Shown in pieces: positions 14,401 to 26,400 of a stretch of 64,000 bases of DNA. The notes beneath the pieces are model-generated. The model had not been told where the DNA came from. It was given only the letters and a program-made list of their open reading frames with translations, and ran no database searches. The stretch covers positions 42,129,165 to 42,193,164 of the forward strand of contig NC_087064.1 of NCBI RefSeq assembly GCF_963678635.1. The letters are read 5' to 3'. A program made the position numbers and the translations under genes. Numbering within the stretch: the stretch's first letter is position 1; every line of letters starts with the position of its first letter. The stretch comes from Symsagittifera roscoffensis. Lineage: Eukaryota; Xenacoelomorpha; Acoela; Convolutidae.

Positions 14401-17400
14401 TGGAACGTTCAAAGTTTGTCCTATTCAATTTAATCAACTTTACAGCATCCACATTCAACTCGCTGGATTTTACCCTCCACCCCCCGCATTGATGCACAGT
14501 AGCAAAACAAAACAGAGCACACTTACAAAAAGCTACTGAAGGGATTATCAGCCATCACCGAAAACACCGAGCCTCACCGCATTCTCCTCAATTTTGAACG
14601 TGCGGCACTAAACGCTTTCGCTAGTCATCATACCGGAGCGTTGCTGAAAGACTGTTATTTTCATTTAAGTCAAGCGTTCAACCGGAAAATAAACGAAGTG
14701 GGCCTAAAGCGACTGTACGAAACTAATCACTATCTAAATTTGTCGTTGCGCTTAATTCCAGCTCTAAGTTTTGTACCAGAAATGGTCAATGCTGCTTTTG
14801 ACTTGGTTATTGAGGAAATCGAAAAAGTTTCTGACAAATTTGAGCTCGACGACAACATCACTGAAAAAATTGACGAGTAGCCTCTTACTTCCAGCGCACC
14901 TACATCAAAGGCGAAACCATCGGAAGGAATTCTCGCGACCCTCTCTTTCCAGTAAAACTTCGGAATCATTCCGAAGAAGCAGCTGCTGGGTTAATAAGGA
15001 GAACAAATGCTGTAGAAGGCTGGTATCTTGGCGTTGCAACTCTCTTTAAAGGAAACTACCCATCCGTTCACACCTTTCTGAAATGAATCAAATTGGATGC
15101 TGCCAATCAAAAACTCAATAAATTGAAAGCAATGGGGGGAAACAGCAACCCCAGTCGCAATAAGTACAGGGAATTGAATGAGAAAGTGAAAAACAATTGC
15201 AACAATTTTAACAAAGATTCTATTTTAACATATTTGTATTCTCCGGCGCAATTAAGTCATTCCTAACTCTGCTTATTTTATCAAACTTTATGAATCCACT
15301 TTTTGAGGTTCCCGTGGCCGTAGAGGGCTGATATTTTGGGTAATGGAGGCCAATATCAAAAGAAATTTACCTTCTCCCTCACCCGCCCCCAGTACCGCCA
15401 TGGCCTGGTACTGGGGGGTCTACCCCTCCTTTTACGATCAGATCTTTTGATTTTAAAACACATGCATTATCCGCTAAGCTATGTCGACTTGATGTGATAT
15501 GACTTTTGTTTGTTTAAGAAATAGCCGCAACGCATTTCTATAGCAAAATTGGATAAAAACTTCTGTTCGTTCATGCTTTGAACTCATTCCCATTTTGAAT
15601 AAGCAAATTTTACGTTGCTTTGATATTTTGTTCACATGCGTCAATTATTCTTTGATCACAATTAATGGTTCTTTGATTTGTTCGGAAATATACTGTTTCG
15701 GATTCTTCAAGAGGATGGGGTAAGTTTCCATTGCTTTAATTATAGGGAAGAATGGTATAGGGTAGATTAGTATAGGGTAGATTGGTATGTAGGATAGAAT
15801 AGTATAGGGTAGATTGGAATAGGGTAGAATGTCATGGAAACGTAAAACACAGAGGCGAATCGGAGCTTCGCGCCACTTGCGATACAACACAAACAAATAA
15901 AAATCAAAAATTCGTATTTCTCAAAAAAAACTAGAGCCCAACTAAAGCTGGATTTAGGTGTTTGATATTGAATGATTTTCCTATAATGGCGCGGCACGAA
16001 AAATGTAATTTCAAAAACTTGATTTTGCCCAAAACCGTAGTTGTTTCTCTACTAAATTAAATGAGTAAAAACTTTGAGACAATCAAATTTTCCAAGCAGA
16101 TAACAATCTACTTTAAAAAACTAAGGATTCGCCGCTTCTGCAGGAACCATTATCACAGTCGGTTCTTTTAATTAGTTTTTTCATCTCAGTTATGATTGTG
16201 TAAATTTTAGGAAAATTCGAAGTTTCTTAAAACGTTCAAAAATTCTAAGTTACGGTTAAAAGACTTTCTAAAATCCATAACTTTAACTGCTTAAAGCAGG
16301 TTCTGGCTGCTTAAGGAGAGAAGATACTCAAAACCGGGCTTTTCGATTGAACACAACCTTAAAATTAATCCGGCATTTTTCGCGTAAAGTCAATAAGTTT
16401 CAAGAAAAACTAGTTTCAAAACTATGAATTGTTTGAAGGCCACAACGTTTTTAAACTGGGCACAGCTAATTGTAAAGGTAGGCTTTCAAAAACCAGTTGT
16501 TTCGATTAAACCTATGATATTAGATCTGACAGGATAATTGAGGGGAAAAGTCAAAAATAGTCAACAAATCAAAAATATAACATTTCCGAGAATCATAGCT
16601 TTCATGTGAAAAAAGGGCGTGGAAGCTTATGGAGATTGAATTCACTCAACAAGCAACCTCGATTGAAACCAAAAAATCAGATTTGGGAGGTCAGATTAGA
16701 GTCAAAAACTTTAAAAAACGGTAGAAAAAACCAAAATTTTGACTTTTTCTCGGACCATTACATTTGGTGTCAAAAATATGGGCTAAGTCTTTAAAGCAAA
16801 TGAGTTTCCACAACTTCTTCTTAGAATTGAACCTAAAATCTCATATACGGCAGGACTGTTTCTCTACGGAAAGTTTTCAAAAAAAGCGTCAAAAATCAAA
16901 AAATTTCCCAGGGCGATAACGTTTCCAAGGGCAATAAATTTTGCGCAAAAAAATAGGATAGTGGCGGCTAATGCAGGGGAGCTTACCACTACCCTTTATG
17001 ATTCCACGTCAGATTTGAGAGATTAGTTGTCAATTAACTCAAAAATTAATAAAAACGGTCAAAAATAAAAAAAAAATGAGTATTCCGAAGGCCAAAACTT
17101 TATGTGTAAAAACAACTGGGTCGTAGTCGCTTCAAGCCGGAGAAATTTCCGAAACTGTTCTATTTATTGACATCAAAAAATTGAGAGGTTTAGTTTTAGA
17201 GAAAACGAAAAAACAATAAAAAAATTGAGAAAAAAATATGGGTCTAATACTCACCCAGATTTTTTCGAAGGCTGTAGACAGAGGGCTGGAGTAAAAGAGA
17301 CTAGGGAAGTATGCAGTCACACAGTGACGTAGACTGTCTTTCAATTGATATCCATTTTTTTGAAAATTAGTAGATGTTTCTGGGGATGAAAAAAATTAAA

Positions 17401-20400
17401 ATTCAACAAACCGATTGGTCAACATAAAACCAAATTGAGAAGTGCGGAGGGGAGTATCAAAATTGTACCAACCCAAAATGAGGTCGTTGGGCCGATGAAA
17501 AATAGACCAAAAAAATTTGGGCCGAGGAATTTTTTAGCGAAACAAAGAAAACGAAGAAATACGCTGACAAGGTAAGTAAATGACATATTGTAAGAGTAAA
17601 TCAAACAACAAAAGCAACATTACAAAAAGCGAGTAACAGAAAACATAGCCAATCAAAGATTGGAAAAGAGTAATGAACGCAAGTAAACATAAAAAACACT
17701 GACTTTCTTGAAAAAATCTCAACTTTCGAATTACAAAGAAAAAATTAGATGCCTTTTAAGTTCCTTGAATTTTTAGAACAATTTATGACCGGAGCTTTCT
17801 TGATAACATTAACCCAACATGAGAAAACTGAATCAACAGATAAAATTGTTATTCCGCTGAAAATCTAAAAATTAAATTCCATTTTCGAACCTAGAAATCT
17901 TTCGCATTTAGAGAGTGCTATTTACGTCACTTTCAGCAGATAAATTTCAATTAAACTCAAAAAGTGCAAATTTACATAAGTGCATCAATATGTATGAATG
18001 CACATCTGTTCTTATTAGAGACTTTTAAGACTTTTTCTTGGAAAAAAACAGCAAGACCCATACAAGAGTCTTCACTACGTTCATTACTCTTAAAAAACGA
18101 TTCCAAGATGTGATATTTAAGCCGACAACAGCTAAGCAGATAAAAAACGAACTCAGGCTTTTTGTCGGCCCAGGCATATTCCTGAACTCCAGGCTTAGTT
18201 GGCGAACGCTACAAAAATTGCAGATTGTGAACTAGAGATACCAAACAAGTTACCACTAGAGATGAATCCAGACGTCCAGATGAGTCCTGTGAAAAGTTCA
18301 TTACAGGAAAAAAAAGTCTAGTACCCGATTGCAATACCCATTCTCATGGCAAGGGTGAAAGCACTATATCAGGCAAAAGATTATGTTTTACAGGTTTCAA
18401 GCATTTGAGTATCACTACAGAAAACGAAGTACAAAAGAAATTAAGTAACTTATTATGTCAATCTAATTATTATTTTTTAAATTCAAACCAAAAATCATAA
18501 ATCCAAACGACCAGTTAACAAACTCATTAAATTAACAAGGCAAAAATACAGGATAAGATGCCACTGCTTAGACGTAGATCAAAGTAGAAACCAGCAAAAA
18601 TGAACCTTGATTCAAATACACAGCGGTAGATTTCAAATACAAACCATTCCGACGAGAGAAATAACGTAACAAAGGAAGGTAGAGTGACATTCCGTTGCTG
18701 AAACAAGAACTGGTACGCCATCAATGCCTATTTTGCCTTTACACTGATTTGACTTTCATTACCTTGGTAAAGATCATCTTAGTGATCCAACTTGAAGGCT
18801 AAGTGATCCACCGGTTATCAATTAAAATAAAAAGTAAAATCGTTCAAGTGTTTTGAGAAGAAAGAAGTAGTCAAGCTCTCGCCATAGTTAGAGTAAATGT
18901 GCGCGAAAAAGGCTCATCTGAATCCAGTCCATGGCTTGCTTGGGACTGCTTAGACAGATGACTTTTCTCTCGAAGTTTCTTCGACGGATGGTAAAACATA
19001 GGGCTAGTTTTATCAGACCCCAAGTACAGGCTTCAAGAAAGCAACGAGTAAAGATCAGTGCGAAAACTGCGGAGGCTGAAAAAAAAACAGAAGAGACTGT
19101 AGTACATTGGGGACGAGACTCGCGTTGATGGTGTTGAAAATACGCGATTACAAGACAGGGAACTATATCAGTGATTTCACGTAGATTAACGCAAAAAGCA
19201 ACTACGAACCATATATTTATCGCTGCGGAATTCCAACACAGATGCGAAGCTGTGCATCCCAAAAAATAGCGAGAACACAACAAAAATCAGTTCTATAGAA
19301 TGCAATAAGAGAAAGTAGACAAAAGCATCGAATTACAAAAAAAAAACGGCTACGTCTCGGATTCGAACCTAAGACCTATTGCGAACTAGAGGTCGGAGCC
19401 TCACGTGTTAACCACTCAGTTAGGTTAGAAAAAAAACAAGGTTTCTACCATAATGCAAATGCTCGCAAGCTCGCTAGTGTGAACACAATGCACTACGCAA
19501 ACAATAAAACTTGAGTTTTTTTCTACATTAGAAAAAGAGAACATTAAGCTTCTTATTAATCCAAATTTTTGGAAACTCGAGCAAAAAAAATTAAGAGATT
19601 AGAGTCAAAAAACAAGGATAAAAAATACAAAGACCAAAACTTCTCTTTTCGCGAAAAATTTTAATTCAAACTGATTATCGCTAATCCGATTATGAGGTTT
19701 ATGCTCCAAATTCAAGAAATTTTCAAAGCAACCAGCCTATAGCAAAAATCCTGATCAAATTTTTCTGACACAGAGGTGAAGCTGTGCTTCGCAAACAGCA
19801 GCGAGAAAACTTCAAAAAAGCAGCTTTATAAAGTGAAATAAGAAAAGATAGAAATAAGCCGCGAATTGGTAACACTTTGCTATCTATGGGTTTCGAACCT
19901 GCGACCTTGAGAATTGGAGTCTCACGCATTGCCCTATCGGCAACGCCCTGCACTGTCGGCAAGAAGCACGAACCCTGACAGCACTCCGACAACTCCTAAC
20001 TACAGGGTTGGGAATTTCAGTGCTGTGAAGTTTTGCAAACCCAAGTTTACTGAAAATTTCTTTTTAATCTTCCCCAAACCTGTCGTTTCTCGTCAAACAA
20101 AATGATCTGGGTATTCAAAATTGGAGGCAAAAAATGCAACCCCAGAAGAAGCCTTACAGCATCCAACTTTTTGGTTGCTTCTTTCAAACTTGGTGATATA
20201 ACCACTAAATTCAAACTGTAAAATCGAAAAAAAACTTCATAATTGCAATATACGATTTAGGTTCAGCGTGAAAAAATTTTTTCGTTATATATTTAAAAAT
20301 TACAAGAAAAAGCTTGAAAGTGGCGAGATACGGAAGCCCGCATATGTATATATAATCTTAACCATTGCAATATACGATTTGTTGAAACGCGAAAAAAAAA

Positions 20401-23400
20401 TTTCGTTGAACATGCAAAAAAGGTCCGTTGAAAAAGCTTAAGCATGGCAACATAATGGAGCCCACAAAGAACACAGAGGCTAAGCTGCCCTTCGCGAAGA
20501 CAATCAAAGAAAATGGAAAAAGAGCTCTAAACAGTCAAAAGAAAGTGAAATAGGAAGATTGAAAACACAGCTTGAAAAAAATGTTGTCGAGATTTAGAGT
20601 ATTACGTTCACACATCTGCTACACGACCGCTTGTAAGTTTAGTAGCGCTACCCACCAAGAAAACAGCTATAGTTTCTATCAATTAGCCAAACTTACGCTG
20701 CAAAAAAACGACCAAAAAATATTTAAATGTTCCAAATTGAATATCCGACCTTTAGGAGTCAGACGTCGTCGCATCTGCGACCTGTTGATTACGAGTCTCA
20801 CGTCCTCGCATCTGTGCCACGGACGCTTGGAAAAAATATATGACCTGTTGACTACGAGTCTCACGTCCTCGCATCTGTGCCACGGACGCTTGGAAAAAAG
20901 CAAGTGGCTAAGCTAATGCTGGATCTACTTGTTCTACTACTTTTAATTACATATTGTAATGATACGAAAAGGCGTTTTTTTTCAAAACTTCAAAAAGGGC
21001 TTTACGCTAAACCGTAGTGCTTCTCTGCTTAACTAGGGGATTAGCCTCTGGTTTATTGAAATAATTTACTTCTCTCTTTCAATTGCTATCTTTATCGCTG
21101 GGTAGTTTTCGAAAAAAGTGAATATTCGAAACATCGATCAAAATTCAATAATTTGACATTTCATAAATCCATCTCTGCTAAAGAATGAGAATAGCCTCTG
21201 CTTTCGACACCGTGATTATTAAACTGAAAATTCCTTACCCTGATTGTTTAGATAGAACCTTCAAAATGAGATTTAGTTAATAATTTCCGAGAAGGAAGAA
21301 GCTTCTAGAAAACGATTGAAATTTAGTTTTTACCGTTTGAAATTTCAGAAGTCCATATCAGCTTTTCTACACCAAAAAGAAACAATTAAAACAGATTACG
21401 CAGGCCAAAAATAAGCACCATGTTAGTTTTAATGAACTAATAACCTCAAAATCATCATATTACTTTGTGAACAAACTCCAAAAAACTGAAAAAAATTCAA
21501 AAACTGGACATTTCTGAGGGCATATTTTTTTCTAACGAGCTTAAGTGAAAGCGGCTTGAGAAGGGGAGTCACGCATAGTTTTTTTCATTCGATCACAACC
21601 TTCGTCTCAGATTTGTGCATTATTCAAAAATTCAAGGCCAAAAATCCCCCTACTAAAATTTTCAAAGACCGTAGATTGTGAGGTAAGATGAAAAGAGACT
21701 AGCGAAAAATGCGGGCACATAGAAGAGCAGCCAGTTTTTCCTTGGGCACCATTTTTTTGAAAACTGGTACAAAAATTGAAAAACATTTAAACTTCTGCGA
21801 AAAGTTTTGAAAAATTAGCAGTGTCGCAAAAAATCTAAGAACAACAAAGACCATACATTTTCATAATCCATGTTTTTTTTCAAACAGGACCTAAGCCTAT
21901 CAAAAAATAAAGCAGCAACAAATGCCACCAAATTTTTATCCTTAAATGATCTTAAATATAAACAAATTGAAATACACCAAAAGTGCCACCAAATGAGTAC
22001 TTTTATTCGCGACTTAGTTTAGAAAAAATTCTTCGTAATAATACACTACGCTGCGCTTCTGTAAATATATAAAAGATAGATAAAAAGTTAAATTCCAAAA
22101 TAGCATATAGCTTAGTGTAAAAATTTTTCCTTTGATACAGAGGCGAAGCTGCGCTTCGAAAACACTAGCAAGAACACAACAGAAAGCAGCTTTATAAAAT
22201 GAAATACGAAGATAGAAACAAGCCTGGAATTAAGGAAACTTTCCAAGGTATGGTCTTGGAATCGGCCATTTCGAGAGTTGGAATCTTATGCCATACCCTC
22301 TCGGCCACGAAAGCTTAATAACTGGCAAACACTAGTCACAAATAAAGCAGCTACATATGCTAACAAATAAGCCACGCTATGCAGCAAAAGTGGAATGAAC
22401 ATTTGACACAGTTTTCCAAATAATGGTTCGGAATACAACAAACTGAAGGTATCAACACTAATTTTGAATGTAATAAATTGGAAAGCATAAAGCCACATAA
22501 TGTACACAGAGGCGAAGCTGGGCTTCGGACCACTTGGGATAAAACAAAAAAAAACGAAAGACAAAAAAATCGAAAAGTTCGAAAAAACTAAATACATTCA
22601 AATGATTTGGGCTAGTTTTGAAGCGAAAAGATGACAACATAATAGAATGGGCAATAAGCATCGGAAGACAATGCATCCAGCGCTAACAAAGCCGAAAAAG
22701 CTTGTCAGAAACTATTTAAGCCGAAAAAAAAATCAGCGAGACTTCAGTTTTCTGGAAAATTAATAACACCACCTCAACCTCAAAAAAATTCCTCTGCTCG
22801 TCAAAAGAAGTAGTATGAGGACACTATATCGATAAAATATAAGCCGAAACCTAAAATTTCACAAAAAAAATAGAAAAACAAGTTAAAAAAAAGCCGGAGA
22901 AAAATTTAAGACTAATAAGAAGTTAATGAGTCCCCCTCAATCTCAAATCTCAGACACGTACACACAAAACTTCAACCTCAAAATAACTCTTCTGCTCGTC
23001 AAAAAAAACAATAAGAGGACACTAAATCTATAAAATATAAGCCGAAACCTAAAAATTTCCAAAAAAAAATCCGAAAAAAATCAAAAGAAATTTAAGACAA
23101 ATAATAAGTTATTAAGTCCCCCTCAATCTCAAATCACAGAGACGCACACAAATTTTTTTCACTGTTCGAAAGACGCAATATGAGTTCAAAAAGCCGAAAA
23201 AAAGGAAAGTCAAACAAACCGGAAAACAATTGTTCCCATGCAAAACTTGAACTATATTTCTATTAAGATTTTCAGCACTTTTTGCGATCCCGATGTAAGC
23301 AAAAAAAAATTTTCATTGACACGACTCGGATTTAGGTCATTCAGCCGATAAAAAATTAGGCCGAACTCAATTAGGCAGAAAAAAAATTAAAAAGGAAAAA

Positions 23401-26400
23401 ACACATTTATATATCAAGTTAGGTAAAATTACAAACAGCAGAGGTAAATCAGAACACTAATAGCAAATAGAAAGTTTAAAAAAATTTGAAAAAACTGCAA
23501 AATGGAAACTAAGCCGACAAACATAAGCAGACAATATTAAGCCGACAATTTTTTTGAAACGGACTCTTTCCCGTTTGAAAAGAAATTGGTCCGGTCAGGC
23601 GTATTTGTTACCTCCAGACTAAGTGAGGTGGAGACCATGAGAACTTTGAATTCCGTATGAAACAAGAAACCAATTGATTCAAAGGATTCTGTTAAGCAAA
23701 TTGTTAACCCTAAAAGTCTATATTCCAATTTGACAACGCTTGCTAATCGCAAAGGCAATAAAGTAAGCATTTCAAAAAAATGCGAGATATATTGAGTAAA
23801 AACAATTTTGAAATCGAGTTTTTTCTGAATTCGAGTTTTTCTGAAATCGAGAAATTTTTGAAATAAGTTATCACAGTTGATCCATTTTGAAGAACAGAAA
23901 AAATATATCCCTATTCGAATGTCAAAGCACGTGCCATCAAAAAGCCGTAAAGGTTCCCAGAATGTCACCAATACTTGCAAAATAGGTTAGAAAAAAAGAA
24001 CAACCATGGTCAACCAAGAACAAATACCAACAGAGGTGAAGTTGCACTTCGCATACACAAGCAAAAACATGACCAATAAGGCTGCTGGGACAAACTGAAG
24101 AGTATAACTTTGAGTCTACAAATTTTGTCAAGTGACGCACCCCAATTATGTCGCATAAGCAGCACCAGTCAAATTGAAAAAAAAATTTACCAACTAAACG
24201 CCTAAATTTTTAGAGCAGTCTATGGAGCAGTAATAACATGAAAACAAAATGTAACAAAAACAAAATGTATCTTGTTAATTTGAGATTTTTTGTGAAAATC
24301 ATCTCCCACACGCCACATTAAGCAAAAAGTGATAAAATTAGCTCCTAGTAACAAGTCAATGCAATTCAATCAACAAAAATAAGCTTCCATCAACCAATTT
24401 GGAACGATTTCTATGACGGATTAAATCTTCGCTTACGCGTTAATAGCGCGAAATATATCGCGCGTTAATTTTCCCGGATTGGCAAATTTTAAACCCACAT
24501 AACTTTACGAAAAAATGATCACAGGTGAACTATTGTTTCCAAATTCAAGCCCAGGACAACAATACTTTCTGGTGATTTAAAAAAAAATCCCCGACAAAAA
24601 TGGCTAAACTCCCCGTCTAAAATGCGACCGAAAAAAAAACCACCCCGAGTACAAATATTCCGGTACTTTCGTTACGAAAGCGGGAACAAAAAAAATCATG
24701 TGTGATTTTTTGTGCAAAGATATGGTTATTTGGAAATCGCTGATAAGGCCAGGTGTTTATAATTGACGCGCTTCATGATGCGTTCTTTTACACGCGTAAG
24801 CGATAAATTATATCATTCAACTTTGAATTGAGACCAGCAATTTGGTCTCGTTGAAATGATAAGCGAGGTGGTAGGTGAACAGGACGACAGGCCATTAAAA
24901 CGACAAGACATTAATAGGACAATTAAAAAAAATAAAGCCAATAAAAACAAGCGGTTCGAATTTCAGCGAGAAACCAGCAAAAATGAACCTTGATTCAAAC
25001 ACACAGCGGTAGATTCCAAATACAAACCATTCCGACGAGAGAAATAACATAAAAAAGGAAGGAAGAGTGACATTCCGTTGCTGAAACAAGAACTGGTACG
25101 CCATCAACGCCTATTTTGCCTTTACACAGATTTGATTTTCATTACCTTGGTAAATATCATCTTAGTGATCCAACTTGAAGGCTTAGTGATCCACCGGTTA
25201 TCAATTAAAATAAAAAGTAAAATCGTTCAAAAGTGTTTTGAGAAGAAAGAAGTAGTCAAGCTTTCGCCATAGTTAGATGGTGGCAGTAAATGTAAGCGAA
25301 AAAGGCTCATCTGCATCCAGTTCATGGCTTGCTTGGGACTGCTTAGACAGATGACTTTTCTCTCGAAGTTTCTTCGACGGATGGTAAAACATAGGGCTAG
25401 TTTTATCAGACCCCAAGTACAGGCTTCAAGAAAGCAACGAGTAAAGATCAGTGCGAAAACTGCGGAGGCTGAAAAAAAAAACAGAAGAGACTGTAGTACA
25501 TTGGGGACGAGACTCGCGTTGATGGTGTTGAAAAGACGCGATTACAAGACAGGGAACTATATAAGTAACTTCACGTTGATTAACGCGCAAAGCAGCAACG
25601 AACCATATATTGATCGCTGTAGAGTTCCAACACAGATGCGAAGCTGTGCATCCCAAAAAAAACTAGCGAGAACACAACAAACACCAGTTCTGTAAAATGC
25701 GATAAGAGAAAGTAGACAAAAGCATCGATTTAGTTTTAAAAAATTCGACTACGTCTCGGATTCGAACCTACAACCTATTGCGACCTAGATGTTAGGAGTC
25801 TCACCTTTAACCACTCAGTTGGATTAGAACAAAAAGAAGGTTCTTATCAAAATACAAACGCTCGCAAGCCCGTTAGTAAGAACACATTGCACTACGCAAA
25901 CAGAACGAAACTTTTATTTAAAGTTTTTATTTAAAATTAGAGAAAGAGAACATTAAGCTTCTTATTTATCCAAACTTTTATCCAAATAAGCCACGCTATG
26001 CAGCAAAAGTGGAATGAACATTTGACACAGTTTTCCAAATAATGGTTCGGAATACAACAAACTGAAGGTATCAACACTAATTTTGAATGTAATAAATTGG
26101 AAAGCATAAAGCCACATAATGTACACAGAGGCGAAGCTGGGCTTCGGACCACTTGGGATAAAACAAAAAAAAACGAAAGACAAAAAAATCGAAAAGTTCG
26201 AAAAAACTAAATACATTCAAATGATTTGGGCTAGTTTTGAAGCGAAAAGATGACAACATAATAGAATGGGCAATAAGCATCGGAAGACAATGCATCCAGC
26301 GCTAACAAAGCCGAAAAAGCTTGTCAGAAACTATTTAAGCCGAAAAAAAAATCAGCGAGACTTCAGTTTTCTGGAAAATTAATAACACCACCTCAACCTC

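Larger units (their letters stand above)
13404..15831 (+). mobile_element. decayed MULE DNA transposon with minisatellite-type inverted ends
   Basis: A 2.4-kb element inside DDB1 intron 12. Both ends are arrays of a 15-bp unit, TACCCTATACCAATC: about nine units on the left (13404-13530) and about six on the right (15741-15831) in inverted orientation. Between them lies a broken transposase gene with a FLYWCH zinc finger and MULE core motifs. MULEs move by cut-and-paste with 8-11-bp target duplications; I could not identify one here, so the exact ends are uncertain by some tens of bases. Confidence 0.85.
18587..24969. repeat. older ~6.4-kb tandem duplication, first copy
   Basis: Blocks P (18587-19560), Q (19561-22363) and R (22364-24969) recur in the same order further right as P, Q, R up to about 34500, clearly diverged (substitutions and indels throughout). 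Matching points include 18587 with 24970, 19564 with 29597, 22286 with 31521, and 24430 with 34249. Confidence 0.8.

Noticed and set aside
15381-15425. CAGTACC..GGTACTG palindrome resembling a transposon end
   Set aside because: It lies inside the MULE and has no partner or target duplication; left as internal element sequence.
15645-15997. Minus-strand frames rich in Pro, Ile and Tyr
   Set aside because: They translate the 15-bp repeat array at the right end of the MULE.
18931-19128. Basic peptide frame repeated at 25324 and 28943
   Set aside because: It lies in duplicated block P, shifts frame between copies (65 against 123 codons) and runs into a SINE, which is not the pattern of a conserved protein.
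19347-19430. Possible tRNA gene on the minus strand
   Set aside because: A and B boxes are present but acceptor-stem halves do not pair, and the same sequence recurs as part of a longer repeated element, so it is a SINE head.
20572-20916. 114-codon frame with an internal repeated peptide
   Set aside because: The repeat comes from a 63-bp DNA duplication, the frame starts in AT-rich repeat and has no homologue, and the region aligns to a non-coding repeat block.
23537-24140. 147- and 67-codon minus-strand frames duplicated at 27156-27759
   Set aside because: Their identity reflects the recent DNA duplication; the frames contain SINE and R-repeat sequence, are broken in the older copy near 32600-33200, and show no protein features.
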